Assembly (NCBI GenBank): GCA_965237965.1
Contig: CBDEGT010000003.1
Span: 1-64,000, forward strand
From: UBA2988 sp965237965
GTDB lineage: Bacteria; Gemmatimonadota; Gemmatimonadetes; Longimicrobiales; Gaopeijiaceae
Reading direction: 5' to 3'
Length of the DNA stretch: 64,000 nucleotides
In this document: positions 34,962 through 45,755 of the stretch, one piece after another
Layout: the number at the start of each line of letters is the position of its first letter
Numbering within the stretch: the stretch's first letter is position 1
The notes under the pieces: generated by a model
Databases searched by the model: none
Seen by the model: only the letters and a program-made list of their open reading frames with translations
What the model was told of the DNA's origin: nothing
Translations under genes and position numbers: made by a program

Positions 34962-35270
34962 CTAGCAGGTCGCTGAAGAAGGGGAGCGCACCGCGTTATG
35001 GGTGCCACGGCCCCTTGTCCTAGGCAGCACGACGAAGGCATGGCCCGAGCTACGTCGGGGAGCGCTAACGACGGAGAAGGGGCCGTGGCACCCATAACCC
35101 TCGAACCGTAAGCTCATGTCTAACTCGGTCGTGGGCGCAGGGGAGCGGCACGGTTGATCCGTCGTCTCTCCTCCTCGCCGTACCCACCAGTACGACTCGT
35201 CGTCGTTCCTCCGCTGATCCGCGCCGGTCCCCTGCGCGCGGTGCACTCCCCTTCGTCAGCGACCTGCTAG
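34962..35270. mobile_element. 309-bp nested inverted-repeat element (MITE-like) inside the rib operon
   Basis: The outer arms 34962-34995 and 35237-35270 are 34-bp inverted repeats with two mismatches, both ending CTAG. Inside, 34995-35016 and 35077-35098 are a perfect 22-bp inverted repeat, and 35135-35144 pairs with 35228-35237 (imperfect beyond). The whole can fold into a long stem with two internal arms. There is no credible protein. The right end supplies the ribBA stop codon (TAG at 35267-35269). Structure and placement suggest a non-autonomous element inserted between ribBA and ribH; a structured RNA is the other possibility. I found no second copy in the window. Confidence 0.65.
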
Positions 35271-36502
35271 AGAATATGGCCGAGCTTCGAGCGCTTGGTC
35301 TCCAGATAACGCTCGTTGTGCAGACCCGGCTGGACCTGCAGGGGCTCACGGCCCACGATCTCGAGGTCGTAGCCGTCAAGGCCCACCACCTTCCTGGGGT
35401 TGTTCGTGAGCAGCCTTATCGAGCGGAGACCGAGGTCGAGCAGAATCTGGGCCCCTATCCCGTAATCGCGCAGATCTGGCTTGAAGCCGAGCGCTGCGTT
35501 GGCCTCGACGGTGTCCTGTCCCTGATCCTGGAGGGCGTACGCACGGAGTTTGTTGCCGAGCCCAATCCCCCGCCCCTCCTGTCGCAGATAGACGATCGCG
35601 CCCTTCCCCTCGTCGTGTATCCGCCGCATCGCGGTGGCGAGCTGCTCGCCGCAATCGCAGCGCTGGGAGCCGAACACGTCTCCGGTCAGACACTCCGAGT
35701 GCATGCGCACGAGCACCTCTTCCTCACCGGCGATCTCGCCCTTGACGAGCGCGAGGTGCTCGCGGTCGTCCACCAGGCTCCGGTAGCCGACCACGCGAAA
35801 GCTCCCGATATCGGTAGGCAGAACCGCCTCCGCGATGCGCTGGACCAGCCGCTCCTTCTGCAACCGATAGGCGACCAGCTGCGCCACTGTGATGAAGCGC
35901 AGCCCGTGCTCCTTTGCGAATCGCTCGAGTTCGGGACGACGCGCCATCGTGCCATCCTCCTGGAGGATTTCGCAGATCACCCCGGCCGGCCTGAAGCCCG
36001 CGAGCCGCGCCAGATCCACGGCCGCTTCGGTCTGTCCCACTCGGCGGAGCACACCCCCCGACCGTGCCCGGAGGGGGAAGACGTGACCGGGCCGACGCAG
36101 GTCGCGGGGCCGGGTGGTCGGGTCGACCAGGAGCTTCACCGTCGTGGCCCGATCCTGCGCGCTGATTCCGGTGGTGACTCCGAAGCGGCGGTGCGCATCG
36201 ACCGACACCGTGAACGCAGTCCCCTGCGGATCGGTGTTGTGATCGGTCATGGGCGTCAGATCGAGCTCGTCGGCACGCTCCTCGGTGAGCGCGACGCAGA
36301 CAAGACCGCGTCCGAAGCGGGCCATGAAGTTGATGAGGTCGGGGGTCACCGCGTCGGCGGCGCAGACCAGGTCGCCCTCGTTCTCTCGATCCTCGTCGTC
36401 GGCCACGATCACCAACCGACCGCGCCGCACGTCCTCGATGGCGTGGTCCACCCGGTCGAACGGTGAGTTCGACGCATTCGGGCCGAGGGCGAGGTGGGTC
36501 AT
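35267..36502 (-). CDS. ribBA: Bifunctional 3,4-dihydroxy-2-butanone-4-phosphate synthase / GTP cyclohydrolase II
   Basis: 411 residues. The N-terminal RibB half has IVADDEDRENEGDLVCAA and PGHVFPLRARSGGVLRRVGQ; the C-terminal RibA half has the zinc motif HSECLTGDVFGSQRCDCGEQ, YLRQEGRGIGLGNKLRAY, and LLTNNPRKVVGLDGYDLEIV. It supplies both precursors for riboflavin. Its 5' end overlaps ribE by 4 nt. Its last codons (GHIL then TAG) run into the border of the inverted-repeat element, so the native C-terminus may once have differed by a few residues. Confidence 0.96.
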   Translation of the reverse strand: MTHLALGPNASNSPFDRVDHAIEDVRRGRLVIVADDEDRENEGDLVCAADAVTPDLINFMARFGRGLVCVALTEERADELDLTPMTDHNTDPQGTAFTVSVDAHRRFGVTTGISAQDRATTVKLLVDPTTRPRDLRRPGHVFPLRARSGGVLRRVGQTEAAVDLARLAGFRPAGVICEILQEDGTMARRPELERFAKEHGLRFITVAQLVAYRLQKERLVQRIAEAVLPTDIGSFRVVGYRSLVDDREHLALVKGEIAGEEEVLVRMHSECLTGDVFGSQRCDCGEQLATAMRRIHDEGKGAIVYLRQEGRGIGLGNKLRAYALQDQGQDTVEANAALGFKPDLRDYGIGAQILLDLGLRSIRLLTNNPRKVVGLDGYDLEIVGREPLQVQPGLHNERYLETKRSKLGHIL

Positions 36503-37131
36503 GGGACGGGGCGGGCCGCTGAAGGGGGTGCCGCGCTCCGGAAGGCGGCGAGCATCCTACCCACGTACTTCCCGATCAGGTCCCCTTCGAGATTGACGGC
36601 GTCCCCCGGTCGCAGGGCCTCCAGCGTGGTGGCGGTGCGTGTATGCGGTATGAGAGCCACCCGGCAGCGTCCCGGTGCGGGCAGGACGTTCACCGTAAGG
36701 CTCACCCCGCTCACCGCGATGGAGCCGCGCGGCACCGTGACGGCCTCCACTTCCGGCGGGATGGCCAGCTCGACCATCCGGGCATTCTCCTCGAACCCGA
36801 CTTCGACTACTTCCCCGACGCCGTCCACGTGCCCCTGCACCAGGTGGCCGTCCAGTCGGTCCCCGAAGCGGAGCGAGCGCTCGAGATTCACCAGAGAGCC
36901 CTCGTGGTACTGCCCGGCCACGGTCCTTTCGAGAGTCGGCGACGTCACCTCCACCGAGAAACCGTCCAGATGCACTTCCACGGCGGTGAGGCACGCCCCG
37001 TCCAGCGCGACCGATCCGCCGACGGCTAGGTCCAGGCTGACCTTCGGCGCACTCAGACGCAGGCGCCGCCCGCCAGCGGTGCTCTCGATCGCCACCACGG
37101 TCCCGATCGCCTCGACGATGCCGGTGAACAT
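36499..37131 (-). CDS. ribE: Riboflavin synthase (alpha chain)
   Basis: 210 residues. It starts MFTGIVEAIGTVVAIE, the invariant N-terminus, has LDGACLTAVEV and a second lumazine-binding repeat starting near LVQGHVDGVGEV with SLTVNVLP. The twofold repeat of about 95 residues is the family architecture. It converts two lumazines to riboflavin. It overlaps ribBA by 4 nt and begins 3 nt after ribD stops. Confidence 0.95.
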   Translation of the reverse strand: MFTGIVEAIGTVVAIESTAGGRRLRLSAPKVSLDLAVGGSVALDGACLTAVEVHLDGFSVEVTSPTLERTVAGQYHEGSLVNLERSLRFGDRLDGHLVQGHVDGVGEVVEVGFEENARMVELAIPPEVEAVTVPRGSIAVSGVSLTVNVLPAPGRCRVALIPHTRTATTLEALRPGDAVNLEGDLIGKYVGRMLAAFRSAAPPSAARPVP

Positions 37132-37134
37132 CCT

Positions 37135-38355
37135 TCAGCTCTCCCTCTCGTAAACGGTCAGGGTGTCCCGCCCCAGCCACTCCGGCAGGAAGGCGGGCCG
37201 CCACCCCCTCCAGGTACCCCGCGGGAACGGTCCGGGGAAAGCCGGCACGGCATCGGATCCCAGCACACAGGGTGACCGGAACAGATAGAGCCTCCCGGCC
37301 AGGCCCTCGGCGATGAACGAGCTGGCCAGCCGGCCGCCCCCCTCGCACAGCACGGAACGGATCCCGGTCCCCGAGCACACCCTGAGGATGGCCGCCAGGT
37401 CGAGCCCGCCGGGGGCCGAAGGAACCGGATGCACCTGCGCACCCGCGCGCTCGAGTCGCTCCAGGCGTGCCTCGTCCACGTCCGCCCCTACGAAAACCAC
37501 CGCGCGCCCCGCGCTCTCCCCGAAGAAAGCGCTCCCCTCGCGAAGCGATCCGACGCGGTCGAGCACGACGCGGGCGGGCGGCACCCGTGGCTCGATGCCG
37601 CCGCCCCGTACGCTCAGCCTCGGGTCGTCGACCTGGGCAGTGCGTGAGCCCACCAGAACGGCATCGAAGCCGGCGCGCAGGCGATGGCCCGCTTCGACCG
37701 CCTCCGACCCGGTGAGCTGGGTGCGCCGGCCGGGCCCCTGGGCAATCATGCCGTCCAGCGAGAGTGCGAGCTTGACCGCGACGAACGGACCTTCGGAGCG
37801 GCAGGCGTTGAAGAACGCGGGGTTCTCCCTTCGCCCTGCGCTTTCGGGCCAGACCGGTCCGTCCACGTGCACGCCGGCTTCGCGCAGCACTCGGCCGCCG
37901 CCGCCCACCTCGGGGTGCGGGTCGGCCACCGCGTACACGACACGCTCGACTCCTGCTCGCACGAGCACGTCCGTGCAGGCCGGTGTCTTCCCGTGATGCT
38001 GACAGGGCTCCAGGCTCACGTACGCCGTGGCACCCGTCGGGTCAACGCCGGCGTGCTCGAGCGCGTACGCCTCCGCGTGCGGCCCCCCAAACTCGCGGTG
38101 CCATCCCTCGGCGAGCACACGACCTTCCCGCACGAGCACGCACCCCACCATCGGGTTGGGGTGTACGCGCCCCCAGCCGCGGCGTCCGAGGGTGACGCTC
38201 CGATCGAGCCATGCGAGGTCGTCGTCCGTGAGCGGGACGAGCGGTGGCTCCGGGGGGCGGACGAAACCGTGCCCGGGAGGGCCGAGCTGCGTGGGCTGGG
38301 TACGCGCCGGCACGTCGAACTGGGTCAGCGAGCCGAATCCTGAGTCACGTCGCAT
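37135..38355 (-). CDS. ribD: Bifunctional riboflavin deaminase/reductase RibD
   Basis: Up to 406 residues from ATG 38355; the first ~45 residues are poorly conserved, so a later start is possible. The deaminase domain has NPMVGCVLVREG, the zinc motif GGPHAEAYAL and LEPCQHHGKTPACTDVLV. The reductase domain has FVAVKLALSLDGMIA, TGSEAVEAGHRLRAGFDAVL, and LCEGGGRLASSFIAEGL. It performs two steps after GTP cyclohydrolase II. It is the first gene of the rib group; no FMN riboswitch is visible in the 57-bp gap upstream. Confidence 0.94.
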   Translation of the reverse strand: MRRDSGFGSLTQFDVPARTQPTQLGPPGHGFVRPPEPPLVPLTDDDLAWLDRSVTLGRRGWGRVHPNPMVGCVLVREGRVLAEGWHREFGGPHAEAYALEHAGVDPTGATAYVSLEPCQHHGKTPACTDVLVRAGVERVVYAVADPHPEVGGGGRVLREAGVHVDGPVWPESAGRRENPAFFNACRSEGPFVAVKLALSLDGMIAQGPGRRTQLTGSEAVEAGHRLRAGFDAVLVGSRTAQVDDPRLSVRGGGIEPRVPPARVVLDRVGSLREGSAFFGESAGRAVVFVGADVDEARLERLERAGAQVHPVPSAPGGLDLAAILRVCSGTGIRSVLCEGGGRLASSFIAEGLAGRLYLFRSPCVLGSDAVPAFPGPFPRGTWRGWRPAFLPEWLGRDTLTVYERES

Positions 38356-38412
38356 TCGCGAGCCGTGGCGATCGGCCCTCTCGGCGCTCGACGGGACTTC
38401 TGCAACGAAGCA

Positions 38413-39402
38413 CTAGAGGGTCAGGCGCGCGGAAACCGAGCCTAAGATGGTTCCGGCGGTTGGGTCGTAGGCGGCTGGGTCGCGGCCGGGCGGCTGGTCC
38501 CACCCGGTTGCGAAGCCGCCCTCGGCGGCAAACTGGAGCACCAGGAACGTATAGGACAGCCCACCGAAGAAGAGCACCCGGTCGGAGACGAAGTCACCGG
38601 ACGCCGCCTGTCCGGTGCCGAGGAGCACGCGCTCAACGGACATCGTACTACTCCCGCTGTAGCGCTCCCATCCCCAGCCTCCGAGGATGCCGAAGGCGAG
38701 GAAGTCTTTCCCGACGGACGCACGGACCGAGGTCACGACGGGCTTGAACACCGCGCGAGCCTGGTCGTCGGGCAGGCCCCACTCGACCTCGGTCAGGTGC
38801 CGCCGCGCCAGCGACAGGCTCACGCCAGGAAGCGTGAACGACTCACGCAGGAGCCCGAAACGGGCCCCGTAGCCGAACCATTGGACGGAGCTACCGAAGC
38901 CGTCCCCGTCTCCCAAACGAGCGATTCCGGCCGACGCGAGCAGATCCAGGGAGAGCAACCCACCCACGGTCGGCAGGATCGAGAAGCCATCGAGCATGCC
39001 GAGCGTCAGGGTGCCTTCCCCTGCCGGCACCCAGAAGGCTCGCTTCGGGGCGGGCGCATCTCCGGCGCGCGGGTCGGGCATGCCCACGCGCTTGGTCCCA
39101 CCGCGAAACGAGAGCGCGATCCGAGGCGAAGTTCCCAGCCTCCGGCCCAGCGTGCTCGCACTTCCGGGGACGGGAGTGCTCTGTGCCGCGGCCAACCCGA
39201 TCCCGCCGCGGGCCGCCTCCAGCGCGAGGGCCCCCTCAAGACAGAGCGGCGCGAACGCTACATCGGCGGTGGCGCACTCGGAGGCCATCGCGGCGCGGGT
39301 CGCCTGCGCCGCGCTCGGAGTGGGGGCAATCAGCGTGGCCGCGGCGCACGAGACCACCCAGCCGGTGACTCCCCGTCGCCTGCTACGGGTGCGGTCACGC
39401 AT
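38413..39402 (-). CDS. Predicted outer-membrane beta-barrel-like protein, unknown function
   Basis: 329 residues from ATG 39402, which overlaps the purM stop by 8 bp and opens a signal peptide (GVTGWVVSCAAATLIAPTPS-AAQ). The mature part alternates short hydrophobic strands with turns (GFSILPTVGGLLSLDLLASA, SVQWFGYGARFGLL, FLAFGILGGWGWERYSG, LFFGGLSYTFLVLQFAAEGG) and ends ...GSVSARLTL, a terminal strand as in outer-membrane barrels. I do not recognise a specific family. Translational coupling with purM is probably incidental. Confidence 0.6.
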   Translation of the reverse strand: MRDRTRSRRRGVTGWVVSCAAATLIAPTPSAAQATRAAMASECATADVAFAPLCLEGALALEAARGGIGLAAAQSTPVPGSASTLGRRLGTSPRIALSFRGGTKRVGMPDPRAGDAPAPKRAFWVPAGEGTLTLGMLDGFSILPTVGGLLSLDLLASAGIARLGDGDGFGSSVQWFGYGARFGLLRESFTLPGVSLSLARRHLTEVEWGLPDDQARAVFKPVVTSVRASVGKDFLAFGILGGWGWERYSGSSTMSVERVLLGTGQAASGDFVSDRVLFFGGLSYTFLVLQFAAEGGFATGWDQPPGRDPAAYDPTAGTILGSVSARLTL

Positions 39403-40462
39403 AACGGACTCCCGTCCCAGGCTGGACCTCGCCCAGCAGCCAGACCGCTTCACCCGCCGCGCGCAGCCTGTCTAGCACGGCGTCCGCATCCACCGGATCC
39501 ACAACGGCGACCATCCCCACACCCATGTTGAATACGCGGTCCATCTCGGCCTGCTCCACGCCGCCGGCGCGTCGCAACGCACCGAAAATCGGAGGCGGCT
39601 CCCAGGACCCGCGCTCGATCACCGCTCCGAGACCCCCGGGGAGCACGCGGGGGAGGTTACCCGGGATGCCTCCGCCGGTGACGTGCGCGAGCCCGTGGAC
39701 ACGACCCTCATCCAGCAACGGGAGGAGAGGCTTCAAATAGCTGCGGTGGGGTGCCAGCAGCTCGTCGGCTACGCTCCGGACCGTCTCGGAGCCAAGGTCG
39801 GGGAAAGGATCGTCCGGTCCCAACCCCAACCGGTCGATCACGATGCGCCGAGCAAGCGTGTATCCGTTGGTGTGGAGTCCGGTCGAAGCCAGCGCAATCA
39901 GACGGTCACCTGCGCGCACCGCGCTGCCGTCGAGCACACGGTCGCGCTCGACGACGCCCACCACGAAGCCCGCGAGGTCGTACTCGCCGGGCGCGTAGAA
40001 CTCGGGCATCTGCGCGGTCTCGCCGCCTAGCAGCGCGCACCCGTTCTCGCGGCAGCCGAGCGCCACGCCCGCCACCACCTCGCCGACCGTGCTCTCGTCC
40101 ATCTCGCCCACGGCCAGGTAGTCGAGGAAGAAGAGAGGTCGAGCCCCCTGGACGAGGATGTCGTTGACGCAATGATTGACCAGGTCGCGTCCGACGGTGT
40201 CGTGGCGATCGGCGAGGATCGCGACCTTGAGCTTGGTCCCCACACCGTCCGTGCTCGACACCAGAACGGGTGCACGTAGCCCGGAGGGGACCGCGTACAG
40301 CCCGCCGAACGAGCCGAGCTCGGAGAGGGTGTTCCGGTCGCGCGTAGCGGCTACGAGATCCTTGAGGCGTGATTTCGCCCGTTCTGCGGCGTCGAGGTCG
40401 ACCCCCGCGGCCCGGTAGCTCAGGGCGGCAGATCCCCTCGCCCCCGCAGTACGGTCATTCAT
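39395..40462 (-). CDS. purM: Phosphoribosylformylglycinamidine cyclo-ligase (AIR synthetase)
   Basis: 355 residues from ATG 40462, overlapping the kinase stop by 8 bp. It has LSYRAAGVDLDAAERAKSRL, VLVSSTDGVGTKLKVAI, VNDILVQGARPLFFLDYLA, ALLGGETAQMPEFYAPGEYD, STGLHTNGYTLARRI and HVTGGGIPGNLPRVLP, all PurM hallmarks. It closes the imidazole ring in purine synthesis using ATP. Other pur genes are not in the window. Confidence 0.96.
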   Translation of the reverse strand: MNDRTAGARGSAALSYRAAGVDLDAAERAKSRLKDLVAATRDRNTLSELGSFGGLYAVPSGLRAPVLVSSTDGVGTKLKVAILADRHDTVGRDLVNHCVNDILVQGARPLFFLDYLAVGEMDESTVGEVVAGVALGCRENGCALLGGETAQMPEFYAPGEYDLAGFVVGVVERDRVLDGSAVRAGDRLIALASTGLHTNGYTLARRIVIDRLGLGPDDPFPDLGSETVRSVADELLAPHRSYLKPLLPLLDEGRVHGLAHVTGGGIPGNLPRVLPGGLGAVIERGSWEPPPIFGALRRAGGVEQAEMDRVFNMGVGMVAVVDPVDADAVLDRLRAAGEAVWLLGEVQPGTGVRYA

Positions 40463-41384
40463 TACCCGCAACCCCTACCTCGAGGTCGAAGGCGGTCATC
40501 TCCCGGAACTGTCGAATCCGCTCCATCACCTCGTCGGCTTTCAGTCCCACGAGCCGATCAACGCTGAACGCCTCGACCGCGAACGACCCGAGCGCCGAGC
40601 CGTACACCATGGCACGGCGGAAGTCGTCAATCGTGCGGCCACCCATCCAGTCGAGGTATCCCATGAAGCCACCGGCGAAGGCGTCTCCAGCGCCGGTCGG
40701 ATCGAACACCTGCTCGAGAGGATACCCCGGTACGAAGAACACGGACTCCGACCCGAACAGGATCGCGCCGTGCTCCCCCTTCTTAACCACGACCCATTCA
40801 GGACCTCGTTCCTGAATCCAGCGCGCTGCCATGAGCAGGTTGGGGTGCTCGGCGAGCTGCCGCGCCTCGGAATCGTTGACCATCAGGATATGCACACGCC
40901 TGAGCAACTCGGTCAGCGCCTTGCGGCTGCCGTCGATCCAGAAATTCATCGTGTCGCATGCGATCAGTCCGGGGCTCCTGACCTGCTCGAGGACGTCAAG
41001 TTGGAGCTTGGGATCGATGTTCCCAAGAAAGACGGTGCGTGCGTCACGGAAGTGTTCCGGGATACGCGGCTGGAACTGCGCGAACACCCCGAGCCGCGTC
41101 CAGATCGTATCGCGGTCGTTGAGGTCGTAGCTGTAACGGCCCTTCCAGCGGAAGCTCTCCCCCACGGCGGTCTCGACTCCCGATAGGTCCACTCCCTGCT
41201 CCTCGAGGAAGCGGAGCTTCTCGCGCGGATAGTCGGAGCCTACCACACCGACCGTCTGGACCGGAGTGAAGACGGACGCGGCCGCACCGAAGAAGACAGC
41301 CGAACCCCCCAGCACTTCCTCCGCGCTTCCGAAGGGGGTTTCGACCTGGTCTAGCGCGACGCTCCCGACGACGAGGATGGACAT
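40455..41384 (-). CDS. PfkB-family carbohydrate kinase
   Basis: 309 residues. N-terminal VVGSVALDQVETPFG and GGSAVFFGAAAS, then ILMVNDSEARQL and the catalytic signature DPTGAGDAFAGGFMGYLDW identify the ribokinase/PfkB fold. The sequence class, with VKKGEHGAIL and an SRKALTELL segment, is often annotated as a sugar kinase of unknown substrate. It overlaps purM by 8 bp, so it could act on ribose- or nucleoside-like substrates, but that is inference only. Confidence 0.88.
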   Translation of the reverse strand: MSILVVGSVALDQVETPFGSAEEVLGGSAVFFGAAASVFTPVQTVGVVGSDYPREKLRFLEEQGVDLSGVETAVGESFRWKGRYSYDLNDRDTIWTRLGVFAQFQPRIPEHFRDARTVFLGNIDPKLQLDVLEQVRSPGLIACDTMNFWIDGSRKALTELLRRVHILMVNDSEARQLAEHPNLLMAARWIQERGPEWVVVKKGEHGAILFGSESVFFVPGYPLEQVFDPTGAGDAFAGGFMGYLDWMGGRTIDDFRRAMVYGSALGSFAVEAFSVDRLVGLKADEVMERIRQFREMTAFDLEVGVAGNE

Positions 41385-41415
41385 CGATCTCCCAGTTCGA
41401 GGATGATGTTTCGGG

Positions 41416-43170
41416 TCAAGCCGGCGGCGAAGAGCCCGCCTTGTCGATCGCCCGATCCATGCGTACGGGGGCGGCGACGTTCAGGATGCGGAGCCCGTTG
41501 CGAAGCACGACTCGCACCGCGCGCGCGAGCACCAATCGGGCAGACCGGAGCGCCGGGTCCGGGACCAGCACCGCCAGCTCCGGGTCACGGCTGGGGTTAC
41601 CGGCATGGTACCACGAGTTCACCGCCCCTGCCGTCCGCTCGAGATACTCGCACAGCAGATGGGGAGTCCTTCCCGCCGCGGCGCGCTCGACCACCTCGGG
41701 GAACTCGGTGAGTGCCCTGGCGAGCGCCAGCTCACTCGGATGGTCCAGCAGCTCCAGGTCGGCGCTTCCTGCTACGAGCGCCGCGACGCTTTCGTCGCCC
41801 CCCGCCTTGGCGAAGATGCTGCACATGCGGGCATGCGCGTATTGGATCTTGTAGACCGGGTTCTTCTCGGAATGGTCCAGGGCCACGTCCAGATCGAAGA
41901 CCAGCTGGGCCTCGGGCTTGCGCATCAGGAAGAAGTACCGCGCGACGTCCACGCCAACGATCTCGAAGAGCTCTCGAAGCGTGGTGTACGAGCCCGCCCG
42001 CTTGGAGAACTTCACTTCGCGACCACCCTGCTCGAGGCGCACCATCTGGTGAATCACCCACTCGGGCCATCCCTCGGGATGGCCCAGCGCCCGCAGGCCG
42101 GCGCGCACCCGAGCGATCGTCCCGTGATGGTCGGCACCCTGGACGTTGATGGCGTGGTGGAAACCACGCTCCCACTTGGCGACGTGATACGCGATGTCGG
42201 GAAGGAAGTAGGTCGCGGTTCCGTCCCCGCGCAGCATCACGCGGTCCTTGTCGTCGCCGAAGACGGTGGTCTGTAACCAGATGGCTCCTTCCTGCTCGAA
42301 CACGAGCCCGGTCTCACGCAGCGCCTCGACGGTCGCGTCTACGTGCCCCCCGTCGTACAGCGAGGACTCGAGCCAGTAGCTGTCGAAGCGCACGCGGAAT
42401 TCGGCCAGGTCCCGGTCCTGTTCCGCGCGCAGCAGCCGTACGGCGAACCGGCGGAACGCGTCGAGCGCCACCTGCGATTCGTCGTCCGCATAGCGGTCGC
42501 CTATCTCGGTATGAAACTCGCGCGCCAACTCGAGCACGTACTCGCCACGGTAGCCCCCCTCCGGAATCTCCGCGCTCCGGCCGAGCACCTCCTGGTAGCG
42601 CGCGCGCACACTCCGAGCGAGCAGGTCCATCTGCCTGCCCGCGTCGTTGTAGTAGAACTCCCTGTGAACCAACCATCCGGTCGCGGCGAGCAGGTCGCAG
42701 ATCGCGTTGCCGAGCGCAGCCTGCCGGCCGTGACCCAGGTGCAGAGGCCCTGTCGGGTTCGCCGATACCCACTCTACGATCACCCGCTCGCCCGCACCGA
42801 TCGCGCTCTGGCCGTAGCCATCGTCATCGGCCACGATGCGCGCCAGCCCGTCCGTGACGGAAGCGGAAGCCAGACGGAAGTTGAGGAAGCCGGGTCCGGC
42901 CACCTCGACCGCAATAGCGCCAGTACCCGCAAGGTCGATCCGGGCAGCGATATCCTCGGCGATCTTGCGAGGAGGGCGTCGAAGCGGCTTCGCCAGGTTG
43001 AGCGCCACGTTGGTCGCCCAATCCCCGTGCGCTGGGTCGCGAGGACGCTCGAGGCGTACCTCCAAGCGCGTGCCAGGCACGTCGCCGAGGTCGGCGAGCA
43101 CTCGCTCGACCGCGGCGACGATGGCTAGTCTGGGATCTGCGCTCAACGGTCTCCCACCGCCACCGCTCAT
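41416..43170 (-). CDS. argS: Arginyl-tRNA synthetase
   Basis: 584 residues from ATG 43170, which overlaps the stop of the zinc-ribbon gene (ATGA). The HIGH-equivalent motif VSANPTGPLHLGHGRQAALG, the tRNA-binding N-terminal domain (GDWATNVALNLAKPL), QGADHHGTIARV, VKFSKRAGSYTTLRELFE, and the C-terminal anticodon-binding domain with YAHARMCSIF and ending LRNGLRILNVAAPVRM are all in order. It charges tRNA-Arg. Length and motifs are normal. Confidence 0.96.
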   Translation of the reverse strand: MSGGGGRPLSADPRLAIVAAVERVLADLGDVPGTRLEVRLERPRDPAHGDWATNVALNLAKPLRRPPRKIAEDIAARIDLAGTGAIAVEVAGPGFLNFRLASASVTDGLARIVADDDGYGQSAIGAGERVIVEWVSANPTGPLHLGHGRQAALGNAICDLLAATGWLVHREFYYNDAGRQMDLLARSVRARYQEVLGRSAEIPEGGYRGEYVLELAREFHTEIGDRYADDESQVALDAFRRFAVRLLRAEQDRDLAEFRVRFDSYWLESSLYDGGHVDATVEALRETGLVFEQEGAIWLQTTVFGDDKDRVMLRGDGTATYFLPDIAYHVAKWERGFHHAINVQGADHHGTIARVRAGLRALGHPEGWPEWVIHQMVRLEQGGREVKFSKRAGSYTTLRELFEIVGVDVARYFFLMRKPEAQLVFDLDVALDHSEKNPVYKIQYAHARMCSIFAKAGGDESVAALVAGSADLELLDHPSELALARALTEFPEVVERAAAGRTPHLLCEYLERTAGAVNSWYHAGNPSRDPELAVLVPDPALRSARLVLARAVRVVLRNGLRILNVAAPVRMDRAIDKAGSSPPA

Positions 43171-43523
43171 GCTTCTCTGCTGTCCGCGGCCCCGGGCTTC
43201 TCCTTTTCCTTCCCAGATCCCGACTCCGCTCCGCCACCTTCCTTTCCCCCACCCTCCTTCGCCCCCTTCGGCGCTGCCGCATCCTTCTTGGGTGCGCCGG
43301 CGTCGCCAGCCGGGTTCTCTACTGACGCCTTCTTCTTGTACTCGTCCGACCGAGAGTCGGTGATGTAGAAGCCCTCTCCCTTGAAGATGAAGCCGGCGCC
43401 GGCCGAGATCACGCGTTCGGCGGCTCGCCCGCATCGGGGACACTTGGCTCCCGGCGGATCAGACATCTTCTGGAAGACGTCGAAATCATGGCCCTTCGGG
43501 CAGCGGTATTCGTACGTCGGCAT
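43167..43523 (-). CDS. FmdB-family zinc-ribbon protein with charged tail
   Basis: 118 residues from ATG 43523. The N-terminus MPTYEYRCPKGHDFDVFQKM and KCPRCGRAAERVIS form the putative regulatory FmdB zinc ribbon, followed by GAGFIFKGEGFYITD as usual. The last ~60 residues are low-complexity, rich in Lys, Glu and Gly (GGGKEGGGAESGSGKEKEKP). The function of the family is uncertain. It overlaps argS by 4 nt and follows mutB by 91 bp. Confidence 0.88.
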   Translation of the reverse strand: MPTYEYRCPKGHDFDVFQKMSDPPGAKCPRCGRAAERVISAGAGFIFKGEGFYITDSRSDEYKKKASVENPAGDAGAPKKDAAAPKGAKEGGGKEGGGAESGSGKEKEKPGAADSREA

Positions 43524-43614
43524 GGTCGTGGGGGTTGGAAGGACCTGCGAGGTCGGGGCGCGATCAACGTAATCGATTCGGGTGCGTCGCTCACCGGTCC
43601 GTAGAAACGGATCT

Positions 43615-45230
<1,616 letters not shown>

Positions 45231-45234
<4 letters not shown>

Positions 45235-45755
45235 GGGGATTCCTCGGGTCCCGCCATCGATCCCAGGTCGATCAGAACCTGATCCTTCTCCACGGTCCCT
45301 CCGGGCCGCACGTGAATCGCCAGCACCCGCCCCGGGACCTCGGCGCGCAGCTCGTTCTCTATCTTCATCGCCTCCACGATGACCAACCCCTGTCCCGGCT
45401 GTACGGTATCACCCACGTCCACCTCGACCCGCACCACGAGCCCGGGCATGGGCGCCCGCACCGGGCGTGGTCCCGCGGGGGCCGCACCACCTCCGGTCAG
45501 CTCGCGGACCCTTCGCGTGCGTTCGTCCTCGACCTCCGTGGCGAGCCGCCAGCCGCGCACCGTGAGATCCCAGTGGCCCCGCTCTCCGCCTCGGGCGACG
45601 ATGCGGTGCGAGGCCCCGTCGATCAGCAGTGAGTGCACCCGCCCGCCCGGAACGGCGTGGAGCTCGGCCGAGACCGACTCGCCCTCGACCCGAACTCCCT
45701 CCACACCGAGCTCGACCTCGAGCGTCTCTCCGGCCACTCGAACCAGGTATCGCAA
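45231..45755 (-). CDS. Biotin carboxyl carrier protein of acyl-CoA carboxylase
   Basis: 174 residues from a TTG at 45755 lying directly after the rlmD stop. The C-terminal biotinyl/lipoyl domain has PVRAPMPGLVVRVEVDVGDT, then VIVEAMKIENELRAEVPG with the biotin lysine in EAMKIEN. The N-terminal ~95 residues are a divergent part (HSLLIDGASHRIVARG) seen in carrier proteins of propionyl-type carboxylases. It should carry CO2 between biotin carboxylase and the carboxyltransferase; both partner genes next door are damaged (47087-48570). Confidence 0.9.

Noticed and set aside
38356..38412. FMN riboswitch ahead of ribD
   Set aside because: The gap is 57 bp, too short for an FMN riboswitch, and lacks its conserved core.
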